A DNA stretch of 64,000 nt from JBJMLO01 sp045805265 (GTDB taxonomy: Bacteria; Actinomycetota; UBA4738; JACQTL01): the NCBI GenBank assembly GCA_045805265.1, contig JBJMLO010000013.1:248001-312000 (forward strand). Reading direction: 5' to 3'. The notes below the pieces were generated by a model, which ran no database searches, had not been told where the DNA came from, and saw only the letters and a list, made by a program, of their open reading frames with translations. Shown here in pieces: positions 8,649 to 17,006 of the stretch. The first letter of the stretch is position 1. Every line of letters starts with the position of its first letter. The translations under genes were made by a program, and so were the position numbers.

Positions 8649-10594
8649 CGTCCCTCCACCGGGCGCAGCGAGTCGGCCACGCGTACCAGCGACCCCAGGT
8701 CGAACGCCGGGCCGGTGAGCGAGCGGTAGACGCCGTCCTGGACCCACTCCAGCCGGTGGTCCTGGGGCGCCCACCGGGCCACCGTTCCCCGGACCCGGAC
8801 CTGGAACTGGTCGGCCTCGGTCGGCGGCGGCAGCGTCTCGCCGGCGGCCTGGTACAGCGCGAGCCCCACGCCGTCCAGCTCGGCGGCGGCGCGCCGGTAC
8901 ACCACCGTCACGCCCCGCACCCCCGGCGCCGTCAGGGTCTCGGCGCCCGCCGCCCGGTATCCGGGGGGGAGCCACCCGGGACGGAACACGTCGAACGTCG
9001 CCGTGGACAGGGCGGTGGTCGGGTCCAGCCCGGTTCGGACGGTGGCCTCCGGTGAGCGCCGGACGGACCACGCGGCCGGCGGGGGAAGGGATCGGACGGG
9101 CAGCGACGAGGCGATCCGGAGCAGCGCCGGCCGGGGGAGGTTCGTCGACAGGAGATATTCCGCGCCCGCGGTGTGGATCGCCACGCGGCGGGGCTCGGTC
9201 TCCGAGGCCGGCTCGTACGCGCCCGGGCCGCCCCGTAGCCGCACCGGCTCCGCGAACGGACCGACCCCGAACGGCCGCGCCGCTCGCCACCCGACGACCT
9301 GCTCGATCGTGAGCCAGGCGAGCCCACGCGCGTAGGCGACGATCCGCACGTCGGCCAGGCCGGTGCCCACGCCGGCGATCCGCCCGGCACCGGCCGGGCG
9401 CAGCCCGTCGAGCCACGCCGGCGCCGGCACCTCACGGGTGACGGACGGGGACTCCCGGAACCCCTCGTCCACGGGCACGGCGTCCGGTCCCGTCCCGCGC
9501 ACGGCGAACGCCTCCGCCGGGGGCGGCGCCGTGGAGAACGTCCGGGCCACCGCCGTGAGCACCGGCCGGTTCGGAGGTTCCGCCGGCAGCCCGAGCTGGC
9601 GCGTCCACAGCCTCCGCGCGGCTACCGCCGCTGGGAAGACCTGGTACTGCAGCGGGAACCACGTCCTGGCGTCCAGCCACACGACCACCCGGTCCTGGGG
9701 GAAGAACGGCCGCCACGACCCCAGGAACTCCAGGAACCCCCACAGGGGCTCGGCGTCGTGCTCGGCCAGCGCCACGCCGACCGCGTCCCGGCCACCGACG
9801 CGGCCCCGGCCCACCACCTCCACGCGGTCCTGCGCGGCGAGGACGGTCATCGGGACGATCACGTCCGTGGGGAGGCTGGTCTGCCCGTCGAACGGGATCC
9901 GGTGGACGACCAGCCGCGTCACCTGGGCCCGCCCCGGGCACGACGGTGGCGTCCCCTCGGGGCACGACTGCGGACCCCGGGCCAGCCACGTCCGGCCGTC
10001 AGTCACGAGGCGGAGGTCGTTCGGGATCCACTCCCCCCTCGGGTACCTCGTCGTGTCGCGGACCGCGACCCGGAGGTCCTCCGGCGCGCGGAACGCCACC
10101 GAGGCGACGAACGTCCGCACGGGGACCGCGCGGGCCCAGTTTCGCTCGGTGACGTCGAACGTCGCCCGGTACCCGTCCAGGGACACCGCGGCCCCCACGA
10201 GCCGGTGGGGGATCTCCTGGGCCAGGGCCCGGCCGCCCCGCACCTGCGGCCCCCGGATCCCGGAGGTCACCAGGTACCCGGCCACCAGGCCGATCGCGGC
10301 CGCCACCCCAACGGCCCGCCGCCACCCGGTTCCGGGGCCGCGCCCTGCTCCCCGCGGCGCGCCGGCCCGCTCCCGACCGGCCTCCGCCTCGACCCTCGAC
10401 ATGATCGCCGGGACGAGGTCGGGGACCGGCGCGGCCACCTCGAACCGGACCGTGTTCCGGAGCCGCCGGGCGCGCTCGGAGAACTCCGAGCACCGCGGGC
10501 AACCGGCGGCGTGCGCGGCGACGTCGTCGGGGACCCGCTCCGCCACGTCGTCCATGGCCGCCGACAGGGCGCGCTCGGCGACGTCACATCTCAC
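8645..10594 (-). CDS. Membrane anti-sigma factor with zinc-finger and long LolA/RseB-like extracytoplasmic region
   Basis: A 649-residue protein, very long for an anti-sigma factor. Residues 1-45 carry the ZAS zinc motif H28-x3-C32-x2-C35, which binds the sigma factor. A single membrane helix follows at about 94-111 (AVGVAAAIGLVAGYLVTSGI). The large outer region begins with LVGAAVSLDGYRATFDVTER, which with the later GRDAVGVALAE and VVWLDARTWFPLQYQVF looks like the LolA-like fold of RseB/MucB sensors. The last 130 residues (FDVFRPGWLPPGYR onward) resemble DUF4367-type domains. It overlaps the sigma gene by 11 nt. The layout implies a sensor and anti-sigma factor fused in one chain that releases the sigma factor on envelope stress. 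Confidence 0.78.
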   Translation of the reverse strand: MRCDVAERALSAAMDDVAERVPDDVAAHAAGCPRCSEFSERARRLRNTVRFEVAAPVPDLVPAIMSRVEAEAGRERAGAPRGAGRGPGTGWRRAVGVAAAIGLVAGYLVTSGIRGPQVRGGRALAQEIPHRLVGAAVSLDGYRATFDVTERNWARAVPVRTFVASVAFRAPEDLRVAVRDTTRYPRGEWIPNDLRLVTDGRTWLARGPQSCPEGTPPSCPGRAQVTRLVVHRIPFDGQTSLPTDVIVPMTVLAAQDRVEVVGRGRVGGRDAVGVALAEHDAEPLWGFLEFLGSWRPFFPQDRVVVWLDARTWFPLQYQVFPAAVAARRLWTRQLGLPAEPPNRPVLTAVARTFSTAPPPAEAFAVRGTGPDAVPVDEGFRESPSVTREVPAPAWLDGLRPAGAGRIAGVGTGLADVRIVAYARGLAWLTIEQVVGWRAARPFGVGPFAEPVRLRGGPGAYEPASETEPRRVAIHTAGAEYLLSTNLPRPALLRIASSLPVRSLPPPAAWSVRRSPEATVRTGLDPTTALSTATFDVFRPGWLPPGYRAAGAETLTAPGVRGVTVVYRRAAAELDGVGLALYQAAGETLPPPTEADQFQVRVRGTVARWAPQDHRLEWVQDGVYRSLTGPAFDLGSLVRVADSLRPVEGR

Positions 10595-11129
10595 CGGCGG
10601 CCTCCTCGTCCTCGGACAGCCGGCGCATCAGCGCCGCCCGGGCGCGGTGCATCCGGCTCTTCAGGGTTCCCACCGGAACCTGCAGGATGGCGCCGGCCTC
10701 GCGGTAGTCGTAGCCGAGCACCTCGATCAGCACGAACGGTTCCCGGAACCGCGGCGGCAGCGCGTCGACGGCCGCCTGCAGCCGCAGCCGCTCCTCGATA
10801 CCCCCGCCCGAGGGGTGCCGCGACAGCGCCTCGCCGGCCCGCTCGGCGAGCGCGCGGTCCCGGCTCACCCGGCGCCGGGCATCCGACGCGCAGTTGTGCA
10901 CGATCCGCAGCAGCCAGCTCGTGAACTTCGAGGAGCCGCTGAACGTCCGCAGCCCCCGGAAGGCCCGGACGAAGGACTCCTGCGTGACGTCGTCGGCGAG
11001 CGTCCGGTCCCGGGTCAGGTGATAGGCGAACCGCCAGGCGTCGCCCTGGCACCGCCGAACCAGCTCCTCGAACGCGCCGAGGTCGCCCGCCTGGGCCCGG
11101 CGGACGACGTCCGGCTCCGGCTCGCGCAC
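10584..11129 (-). CDS. ECF-type RNA polymerase sigma factor
   Basis: A 181-residue ECF sigma factor. Region 2 is AFEELVRRCQGDAWRFAYHL with the -10 recognition part DDVTQESFVRAFRGL and WLLRIVHNCASDARRR. Region 4 is DALPPRFREPFVLIEVLGYD followed by an HTH, GAILQVPVGTLKSRMHRAR. The GTG at 11129 is preferred: AGGAGG lies 4 nt before it, whereas the longer frame from 11180 starts on TTG with no ribosome-binding site. The overlap with the zinc-finger anti-sigma gene shows that the two work as a pair, and the following M15 peptidase suggests the regulon concerns the cell envelope. Confidence 0.9.
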   Translation of the reverse strand: MREPEPDVVRRAQAGDLGAFEELVRRCQGDAWRFAYHLTRDRTLADDVTQESFVRAFRGLRTFSGSSKFTSWLLRIVHNCASDARRRVSRDRALAERAGEALSRHPSGGGIEERLRLQAAVDALPPRFREPFVLIEVLGYDYREAGAILQVPVGTLKSRMHRARAALMRRLSEDEEAAGEM

Positions 11130-11240
11130 GCCACCTCCTGGGCCGCTGGACACGAAGCGTAACCGCCCCTCCACCCGCAAGGACCGCCGGTGGAAGCGGT
11201 TGGTTCCGCATCCCGAGCTCCGCGCAGCGCCGGGCGTTCC

Positions 11241-12812
11241 TCATCGCAGCCCTCGGGCGGCGGCGGCGAACACGGCGGCCACCTCGCGGGCGGCAGCGAG
11301 GTGCTCGGTCCCGGCGGCGACCCGGACGAATGGCTCGCCGTGATCGGTCCGGCACGCCGTGAGGTACACCCGCGTCGTGTCGAACCCGAAGCTCGCGCCG
11401 GCGATCACGGGAATCCCTCGGGCGGCGGCCGTGGCCAGGACCAGGTCGACGAACTCGCGGTGACAGTCGAGCCGGTCGCGCGACGCCGCGAACTCGACGC
11501 CTAGGTACCCGCCCCGGAACCAGAGGCCGTCGAGGACCCCGGGATGGCTCGCGAGGCCGGGATACGAGGCGCCGGTCACGACGCCTTCGGCCGCGGCCCC
11601 GACGGCGGCGGCGATCGGCAGCGCGTTGCGCCCGATCCGGACCAGGCGGCGCCGGAGGAGCCGGCGATCCGGGAACGGCACGACGTACGGCACGAGGTCG
11701 GAGGCGTTCGTCCCGAGATGCTCGCGGCACTCGTCCAGCCGCTCTCCGTCGCCGGCGAGCGCGACCACCATCCCGGCGGCGACCCGGTCGAGCCCGAACT
11801 GCGCGTACTTCGTCAGGCTCTCCAGCGTGATCACTCGCAGCGCCCCCGCTCCTCCCAGCGCGAACGGCTGGACGGCACACGACAACCCGGTGGTGTCGAC
11901 GACCAGGAACGCGCCCGGCACGCTCCGGGCCATGGCCCGAACGATCCCTCCGAGATCCGGCAGGGTGATGCCCTTCGCGTTGCACAGCGCGTCGACGAAC
12001 ACGGCCTCCGGGCGGTGGTGGTCCACGGCCTCTGCCACGGCCGCCGGGTTCGCCTCGTCCACCTCCACGACGGGTCCGAGCGGGCTTCGCAGCACGAGGT
12101 CCCTGCACTCGTGGTACGCCCGGCGGCCGAGCAGGACGGGGCCGCGGACGCCGGCGTCGGCGACCAGGAAGTGCAGGATCGTGGCGAACCCGGCCATGCC
12201 GCACGCGGTCATCAGCGCCCGCAGCGGAGTGTGGAGCGGGCGGTCGACGTACTGGTCCAGGTACGCCGCCTCGAACCATGCGGCGTCGGGGTGGCGGTCG
12301 CGCCGGTAGTCGTCGTGGTGCTCCCGGACCCGGCCGGCGAACCGCCCGGCCGCCGGGAACACCGAATGCCCGAACGAGGGCGACTGCCAGTCCGTTCCGG
12401 TGATGACCGCGGCTGCGACGGTCCGCTGGAACCGCAGGAGGTCGGCCAGCCGGCGCCGCTCCGCGGCCAGGCGGCCCACGGCCCGGTCGGTGGGCCGCGC
12501 GCCGCGGGCCGCGTCGCCGAACGCCTCCGCCCGCGAGGCGACGGCCGCCAACTCGCCGCTGGCTCGCGCCATCTCGGAGTTCACCAAAGAGCGAGTCGAC
12601 TGCAGGAAGCTCCGCCGCATCGCGTCCACCCGACGCCGGGCGCCGGCGAGTCGGGTGCCGGCATCGGCCGCGAGCGCCCGGAGCTCGTCGAAGTCCTCCA
12701 CCAGGTCGGCGAGCGAAGCCGCCAGGACCTCCGTCCTGTCCTTCGCCGCGGCGACGACATCCGGACGATCGATGACGGTGGTCACTGCGCCGGTCTTGCT
12801 GCCCGATCCCAC
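11241..12812 (-). CDS. PLP-dependent enzyme of the Cys/Met-metabolism fold with N-terminal coiled-coil extension
   Basis: A 523-residue protein. The part from about 145 follows the fold-type I cystathionine gamma-synthase pattern: RALMTACGMAGFATILHFL (glycine-rich cofactor loop), VFVDALCNAKG, FLVVDTTGL with D306 for the pyridine nitrogen, and ESLTKYAQFG with K335 as the probable Schiff-base lysine. The first 145 residues are Ala/Arg/Glu-rich helices with coiled-coil character and do not occur in the usual 380-400-residue enzymes. The substrate is unknown; several family signature residues differ, so a role in sulfur amino-acid metabolism should not be assumed. The start is GTG (12812) with no clear ribosome-binding site; another GTG at 12785 is possible. 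The histidine phosphatase gene lies 48 nt upstream. Confidence 0.65.
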   Translation of the reverse strand: MGSGSKTGAVTTVIDRPDVVAAAKDRTEVLAASLADLVEDFDELRALAADAGTRLAGARRRVDAMRRSFLQSTRSLVNSEMARASGELAAVASRAEAFGDAARGARPTDRAVGRLAAERRRLADLLRFQRTVAAAVITGTDWQSPSFGHSVFPAAGRFAGRVREHHDDYRRDRHPDAAWFEAAYLDQYVDRPLHTPLRALMTACGMAGFATILHFLVADAGVRGPVLLGRRAYHECRDLVLRSPLGPVVEVDEANPAAVAEAVDHHRPEAVFVDALCNAKGITLPDLGGIVRAMARSVPGAFLVVDTTGLSCAVQPFALGGAGALRVITLESLTKYAQFGLDRVAAGMVVALAGDGERLDECREHLGTNASDLVPYVVPFPDRRLLRRRLVRIGRNALPIAAAVGAAAEGVVTGASYPGLASHPGVLDGLWFRGGYLGVEFAASRDRLDCHREFVDLVLATAAARGIPVIAGASFGFDTTRVYLTACRTDHGEPFVRVAAGTEHLAAAREVAAVFAAAARGLR

Positions 12813-12860
12813 GCCCCAAAGGACCGAGGCGGACGGTGCGGAGTTCCCGAATGTCGCGCG

Positions 12861-13454
12861 CTACGCGCCCGGAGTCGCCCCCATCGATTCGGGGCGGGCC
12901 GGCTCGTTCCACAGCTTCAGCGCGACGTGGCCGTGCTCCTCGCCTAGGGTGCCGAGCGTTCCTGCGTCGAGGCGGAGCAGGCCGGCCACCCAGATCGGCA
13001 GGCCCAGGTAGCGCGTTGCCAGCGCCCGGAGGCAGTGGCCGTGGCCGAACAGCAGGATCGGGTCGGGCTCGTCGGCGAGGTCGAGCAGCAGCTGGTCCAT
13101 CCTGGCAGCGACCTGCTCGGGCGACTCGCCGCCCGGCGAGCCGTCCCGGAACAGCTCCCACTCCGCGCGGGTCTCGTGGATCTGCTTCGTCGTGACGCCC
13201 TCGTACTCTCCGTAGTCCACCTCGCGGAGGAGGTCGTTGACCTCTGCATCGGGAAAGCCGGCCAGCCTGGCAGTCTCGCGGGCCCGCCCCAGTGGGCTGG
13301 ACCACACGGTGGAGAACCGGATGGCGGCGACGCGGGGGCCCATCGCCCGAGCCTCCTCCTCGCCCTCCGGGATGAGCGGGAGGTCGGTGGAACCCGTGTG
13401 CTGGCCGGAGCGCGACCACTCGGTCGCTCCATGCCGCGCCAGCCAGATCTCCAT
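12861..13454 (-). CDS. Histidine phosphatase family protein (phosphoglycerate-mutase-like)
   Basis: A 197-residue protein of the histidine phosphatase superfamily. The N-terminal LARHGATEW carries the RHG motif with catalytic His8. WSSPLGRARETARL gives the conserved arginine, LREVDYGEYEG the acid loop, and LLFGHGHCLRALA the second catalytic His. The pattern matches broad-specificity cobalamin/alpha-ribazole or sugar-phosphate phosphatases, but the substrate cannot be named. GGGAGGGG lies 7 nt before the ATG at 13454, a strong ribosome-binding site. It probably leads a two-gene unit with the PLP enzyme. Confidence 0.88.
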   Translation of the reverse strand: MEIWLARHGATEWSRSGQHTGSTDLPLIPEGEEEARAMGPRVAAIRFSTVWSSPLGRARETARLAGFPDAEVNDLLREVDYGEYEGVTTKQIHETRAEWELFRDGSPGGESPEQVAARMDQLLLDLADEPDPILLFGHGHCLRALATRYLGLPIWVAGLLRLDAGTLGTLGEEHGHVALKLWNEPARPESMGATPGA

Positions 13455-13479
13455 TGGGGAACCCCTCCCTGTGTGACCG

Positions 13480-14205
13480 TCAGCCCGGGGTCCGGCCCCA
13501 CGTGAGGTCGACGTCGACCATGATCAGCTCGGAGTTCTCGTTCGCCGCGATCTCGACTGCCGGTTCGTCCCGGATCCGCGCTGCGGCGCCGGTCTGCATG
13601 CGCTCGCCGTCGACCTGGGCGTCACCTGAGATCACGTAGAGGTAGGCGCCGCGACCGGCCGCCAGGTCGTGTCGCACCGATTGACCGCCCGGCAGCCTGG
13701 ACACGTAGACGGTGGCGTTCCCGTGCACCTTCACCGCTTCGCCGTCCTCGGGCGCGATCACCTTTAGCAGCTTCCCGGTTCGGTCCTCGGTCGTGAACAC
13801 CTTCTGCTCCACCCCGGGCGGGAGCCCGCGCTCGTCCGGCATGATCCAGATCTGGATGAACCGCATCGGCTCGGTCTGGGAGCCGTTCTGCTCCGAGTGC
13901 CACGCGCCCGACCCCAGCGTCATGCGCTGGACGGAGCCCGGGGGGAGGTCGCCGGGCGGCCCGCCCACGTCGTCCTGGTGCCGGAAGGTCCCCTCCACCA
14001 CGTAGGTCAGCCCCTCGATGTCGCGGTGGGGATGCATCGGCCAGATCGCGCCGGGGATCAGCCGGTCGTCGTTGAACACCCGGAGGTTCCCGAAGCCCAT
14101 GTACTCGGGATCACGGTACGTGTCGAACGAGAAGTGCCACCGCGCGCGGAACCACCCGCCCTCGGTGTCGAAGATCTCCTCATCCCGCCGAATGCTGATC
14201 GTCAT
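13480..14205 (-). CDS. Pirin family protein (YhhW-type bicupin)
   Basis: A 241-residue bicupin. The N-terminal cupin carries the pirin metal ligands: MHPHRDIEGLTYVVEG supplies two His and a Glu, and GAWHSEQN supplies the third His and Glu. VFNDDRLIPG is also conserved in the family. The C-terminal cupin (VYVSRLPGGQSVRHDL through YLYVISGD) lacks a metal motif, as usual. Homologues such as E. coli YhhW show quercetin 2,3-dioxygenase activity in vitro, but the in vivo role is unknown. It ends 25 nt before the histidine phosphatase start and could be co-transcribed with it. Confidence 0.88.
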   Translation of the reverse strand: MTISIRRDEEIFDTEGGWFRARWHFSFDTYRDPEYMGFGNLRVFNDDRLIPGAIWPMHPHRDIEGLTYVVEGTFRHQDDVGGPPGDLPPGSVQRMTLGSGAWHSEQNGSQTEPMRFIQIWIMPDERGLPPGVEQKVFTTEDRTGKLLKVIAPEDGEAVKVHGNATVYVSRLPGGQSVRHDLAAGRGAYLYVISGDAQVDGERMQTGAAARIRDEPAVEIAANENSELIMVDVDLTWGRTPG

Positions 14206-14359
14206 CTCAGGTCATCATTCCCCGACTGGCAGGTATTCCGCGACGACCCATGGAGACGCGAAGTCACGCGGGCTGCCGGCTGTCCGATCAGCCGACATGG
14301 GCTGAGCTTAGCCACATCGCCCGGCACAGTCGTTCGTTCGAACGGCGTTGAGAGCCGGA

Positions 14360-15340
14360 TCAGCGGGAGAGCCAGTCCGCAGCTTCCCTGGCGTGGTAGG
14401 TGAGGATGAGCTCCGCCCCGGCGCGGCGGATCGAGGTGAGGATCTCGAGGGTCACCGCCCGCCCGTCGATCCAGCCGCGTTCGTCGGCGGCCTTCACCAT
14501 CGCGTACTCGCCGCTCACGTTGAACGCGGCCATGGGGTGGCCGGTGGCATCCTTCGCCGCGCGGATCACGTCGAGATACGGCAGGGCCGGCTTGACCATG
14601 ACGATGTCGGCGCCCTCGTCGATATCGGCCTCGACCTCGCGGACGGCCTCCTCGAGGTTCGCCGGATCGAGCTGGTAGCCGCGGCGGTCGCCGAACTGCG
14701 GCGCGCACTCGGCGGCCTCCCGGAACGGCCCGTAGAACGCCGACGCGAACTTCGCCGCGTAGGCCAGGATGCCGACGCGCGTGAACCCGGCGTCGTCCAG
14801 CGCCCCGCGGATCGCCGCGACCTGGCCGTCCATCATGCCCGAGGGCGCCACCAGGTCCGCGCCGGCCTCGGCCTGTGCGACCGCGATCTTCCGGTAGATC
14901 TCGAGCGTCCGGTCGTTGTCGACCTCGCCGTCGGCGGTGAGCACGCCGCAGTGCCCGTGGTCCGTGTACTCGTCGAGACACAGGTCCGCGATGATTGCCG
15001 CATCGGCGCCGAGCTCCTCCTTCAGGGCCCGGAGGGCCTGCTGGGAGATGCCCTCGGGGTCGTGCGACGCGCTCCCCTCGGCGTCCTTGTGCGCCGGCAC
15101 GCCGAACACCACGATGTTCCGCACGCCGCTCGACGCGACGTCGACGGCCTCCTTCCTCAGCGATTCCGTCGTGTGCTGGAACACTCCCGGCATCGAGGAG
15201 ACCGGCGCCGGCTCGGCGATCCCCTCCTTGACGAACAGCGGGGCGATGAGGTGGCGGGGCGCGAGGTCGGTCTCCCGGACCATCCGCCGGAGCGCCTCGC
15301 GCGCCCGCATGCGGCGGGGTCGGTGGTCTGGGTAGCTCAT
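14360..15340 (-). CDS. hemB: Porphobilinogen synthase (delta-aminolevulinic acid dehydratase)
   Basis: A 326-residue enzyme, normal family length, that joins two 5-aminolevulinate molecules into porphobilinogen. The Schiff-base lysines are K197 (LAYAAKFASAFYGPFRE) and K250 (VMVKPALPYLD). The metal loop reads DLCLDEYTDHGHCG: C121 and C131 are kept, but the middle Cys of the classic zinc triad is Asp123. It is the last gene of the heme cluster, 25 nt after hemD. TACACT lies 7 nt before its ATG with no ribosome-binding site, suggesting an extra leaderless promoter of its own. Identity is secure. Confidence 0.97.
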   Translation of the reverse strand: MSYPDHRPRRMRAREALRRMVRETDLAPRHLIAPLFVKEGIAEPAPVSSMPGVFQHTTESLRKEAVDVASSGVRNIVVFGVPAHKDAEGSASHDPEGISQQALRALKEELGADAAIIADLCLDEYTDHGHCGVLTADGEVDNDRTLEIYRKIAVAQAEAGADLVAPSGMMDGQVAAIRGALDDAGFTRVGILAYAAKFASAFYGPFREAAECAPQFGDRRGYQLDPANLEEAVREVEADIDEGADIVMVKPALPYLDVIRAAKDATGHPMAAFNVSGEYAMVKAADERGWIDGRAVTLEILTSIRRAGAELILTYHAREAADWLSR

Positions 15341-15347
15341 GCGGACG

Positions 15348-15353
15348 AGTGTA
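15348..15353 (-). promoter_or_regulatory. Putative internal -10 box (TACACT) for hemB
   Basis: TACACT on the minus strand ends 7 nt before the hemB ATG, inside the 25-nt hemD-hemB gap. There is no Shine-Dalgarno. It may let hemB be expressed apart from the rest of the cluster. Confidence 0.4.
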
Positions 15354-15365
15354 CGCCCGGCCGAT

Positions 15366-16115
15366 TCATCCGCCGCCGAGGGCCGCGATCACGGCCCTGG
15401 CGAGACCCTCCATCGTGTGGGGGGCCGCGACCGCGGCCACCCGGAACCCCTCCTCGCGGGCGGCGCGGGCGGTGACGGGGCCGATGCAGACGGCGGCCGC
15501 GGCGCGGTCCCTCGTCAGCGAGGCCAGGCCGCGGACGGTCGATGCGCTGGTGAACGCCACGGCGTCCACGCGGCCCTCCGCCAGTGCGCGTTCCACCTCG
15601 TCGGGCAGCGCCGCCGACAGGCCGGTGCGATAGGCCACGACACGCACCGGCGTCCACCCCTTCGCGGCCAGCCGCTCCTCGAGCCCGCGCGGCGCGATGT
15701 CGGCCCGGGGCAGCAGCACCCGGCCCCGTCCGGCGGGGAACTGCTCGGCCAGCGCGTCCGTCGTGTGCGGGTCGGCGACGAGGTGGACGTGGACGCCGCT
15801 CTCGACGAGCGCTCCGGCCGTGGCCGGCCCCACGGCGGCGATCATCGAGGCCATCCCCCGCCGGTACCCGAGGACGTCCATCCGTTCACACACCGCATCG
15901 ACCGCCCGGGGGCTCGAGAAGACGACCCAGGCGAACCCCCCCTCGCACAGGTCCGAGACCGCCTCGTCGAGCTGCCCGGTGTCCTCGGCCGGGAGGATCT
16001 CGATGGCGGGGGCCTCGAGCACCGTCGCGCCCTCGGCGCCGAGCAGCTCCGAGAGCGTCGAGGATTCCCCGGCCGGCCGGGTGACCACCACGGTCCGGCC
16101 GTCGAGCGCCCCCAC
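15366..16115 (-). CDS. hemD: Uroporphyrinogen-III synthase
   Basis: A 249-residue protein of the HemD fold, which inverts ring D and closes hydroxymethylbilane to uroporphyrinogen III. The sequence is typically divergent, but the family landmarks are visible: VVVTRPAGESS at the N-terminus, FAWVVFSSPRAVDAV, AAVGPATAGAL, LLPRADIAPRGLEERL, and VDAVAFTSASTVRGL. The GTG start directly abuts the hemC TAG stop with no spacer, so translation is probably coupled. Position between hemC and hemB supports the call. Confidence 0.93.
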   Translation of the reverse strand: MGALDGRTVVVTRPAGESSTLSELLGAEGATVLEAPAIEILPAEDTGQLDEAVSDLCEGGFAWVVFSSPRAVDAVCERMDVLGYRRGMASMIAAVGPATAGALVESGVHVHLVADPHTTDALAEQFPAGRGRVLLPRADIAPRGLEERLAAKGWTPVRVVAYRTGLSAALPDEVERALAEGRVDAVAFTSASTVRGLASLTRDRAAAAVCIGPVTARAAREEGFRVAAVAAPHTMEGLARAVIAALGGG

Positions 16116-17006
16116 CTACTCCTCCAGGATCGCCGCGGCCCCCCCGGCGAGCAGCGCGTCGGCGACCTCCCGTGCGGCGGTCTCGGGCGAGTCCGCCTCC
16201 GACTTCGCGCGGATCGGCGACGTGCCGTCCGGGCGGAGGACCACGGCGGCCAGCCGGACCCGGTCCCCCTCGACGGTCGCGTACGCGCCCAGCGGCAGTG
16301 CGCAGCCGCCGCCCACCAACTGCACCAGGCTCCGCTCCGCCTCGAACGCCAACCGGGAGGAGTGGTCCTCGATCCCCACGGCCGCGTCGCGCGCCGGTCC
16401 GGATTCCCGGGTCTGCACGGCCAGCGCTCCCTGCCCCGGCGCCGGGACCATGACCGTCTCGTCCAGGAGGTCGGCATGGGCCGGCACGGCGTCCAATCGG
16501 ACCAAGCCCGCGGCGGCCAGGACCAGGCCGTCGACCTCCCTCTGCTGGAGCTTCCGCAGCCGCGTGTCAACGTTCCCCCGGATGTCGACGACGTCGAGCT
16601 CCGGCCGGGCCGCCTTGAGCTGGCCGCGGCGGCGCAGGCTGGACGACCCCACCCTCGCGCCGGCCCCGAGCTCGGGTTCCCTGCGGACCAGCATGTCGAA
16701 CGGCGACCCCCGCTCCGGCACCGCCGCCACGACGACCCCGTCGGGGTCCTCGGCGGGGAGGTCCTTCGCGGAGTGCACGGCGAGGTCGACATCGCCTCGC
16801 ACCAGCGCCTGGACGATGTCGTTCACCCACAGCCCCTTCAGCCCCGACGGGGACGTCCCGGCGGGAACGCCGCGGTCGCCCTGGGTGAGGAGCGGGACGA
16901 CCACCGTCGGCACGCCCATCGCGCGCAGCCGGCCGGCGACCTCGTGGGCCTGAGCCAGGGCCAGCGCGGATCGCCGCGTCCCGATGCGGAGCGGCTCGGC
17001 TCCCAC
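16116..17006 (-). CDS. hemC: Hydroxymethylbilane synthase (porphobilinogen deaminase)
   Basis: A 296-residue enzyme that polymerises four porphobilinogens into hydroxymethylbilane. IGTRRSALALAQ is the N-terminal signature, VHSAKDLP carries catalytic D82, and arginine-rich SSSLRRRGQL binds the growing chain. LVGGGCALPLG holds C235, the residue that carries the dipyrromethane cofactor. The GTG start overlaps the hemQ TAG stop by one base. Identity is secure. Confidence 0.97.
   Translation of the reverse strand: MGAEPLRIGTRRSALALAQAHEVAGRLRAMGVPTVVVPLLTQGDRGVPAGTSPSGLKGLWVNDIVQALVRGDVDLAVHSAKDLPAEDPDGVVVAAVPERGSPFDMLVRREPELGAGARVGSSSLRRRGQLKAARPELDVVDIRGNVDTRLRKLQQREVDGLVLAAAGLVRLDAVPAHADLLDETVMVPAPGQGALAVQTRESGPARDAAVGIEDHSSRLAFEAERSLVQLVGGGCALPLGAYATVEGDRVRLAAVVLRPDGTSPIRAKSEADSPETAAREVADALLAGGAAAILEE

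Noticed and set aside
11127..11180. TTG start for the sigma factor 17 codons upstream
   Set aside because: It lacks a ribosome-binding site, whereas GTG at 11129 follows AGGAGG and starts at the usual distance from region 2.
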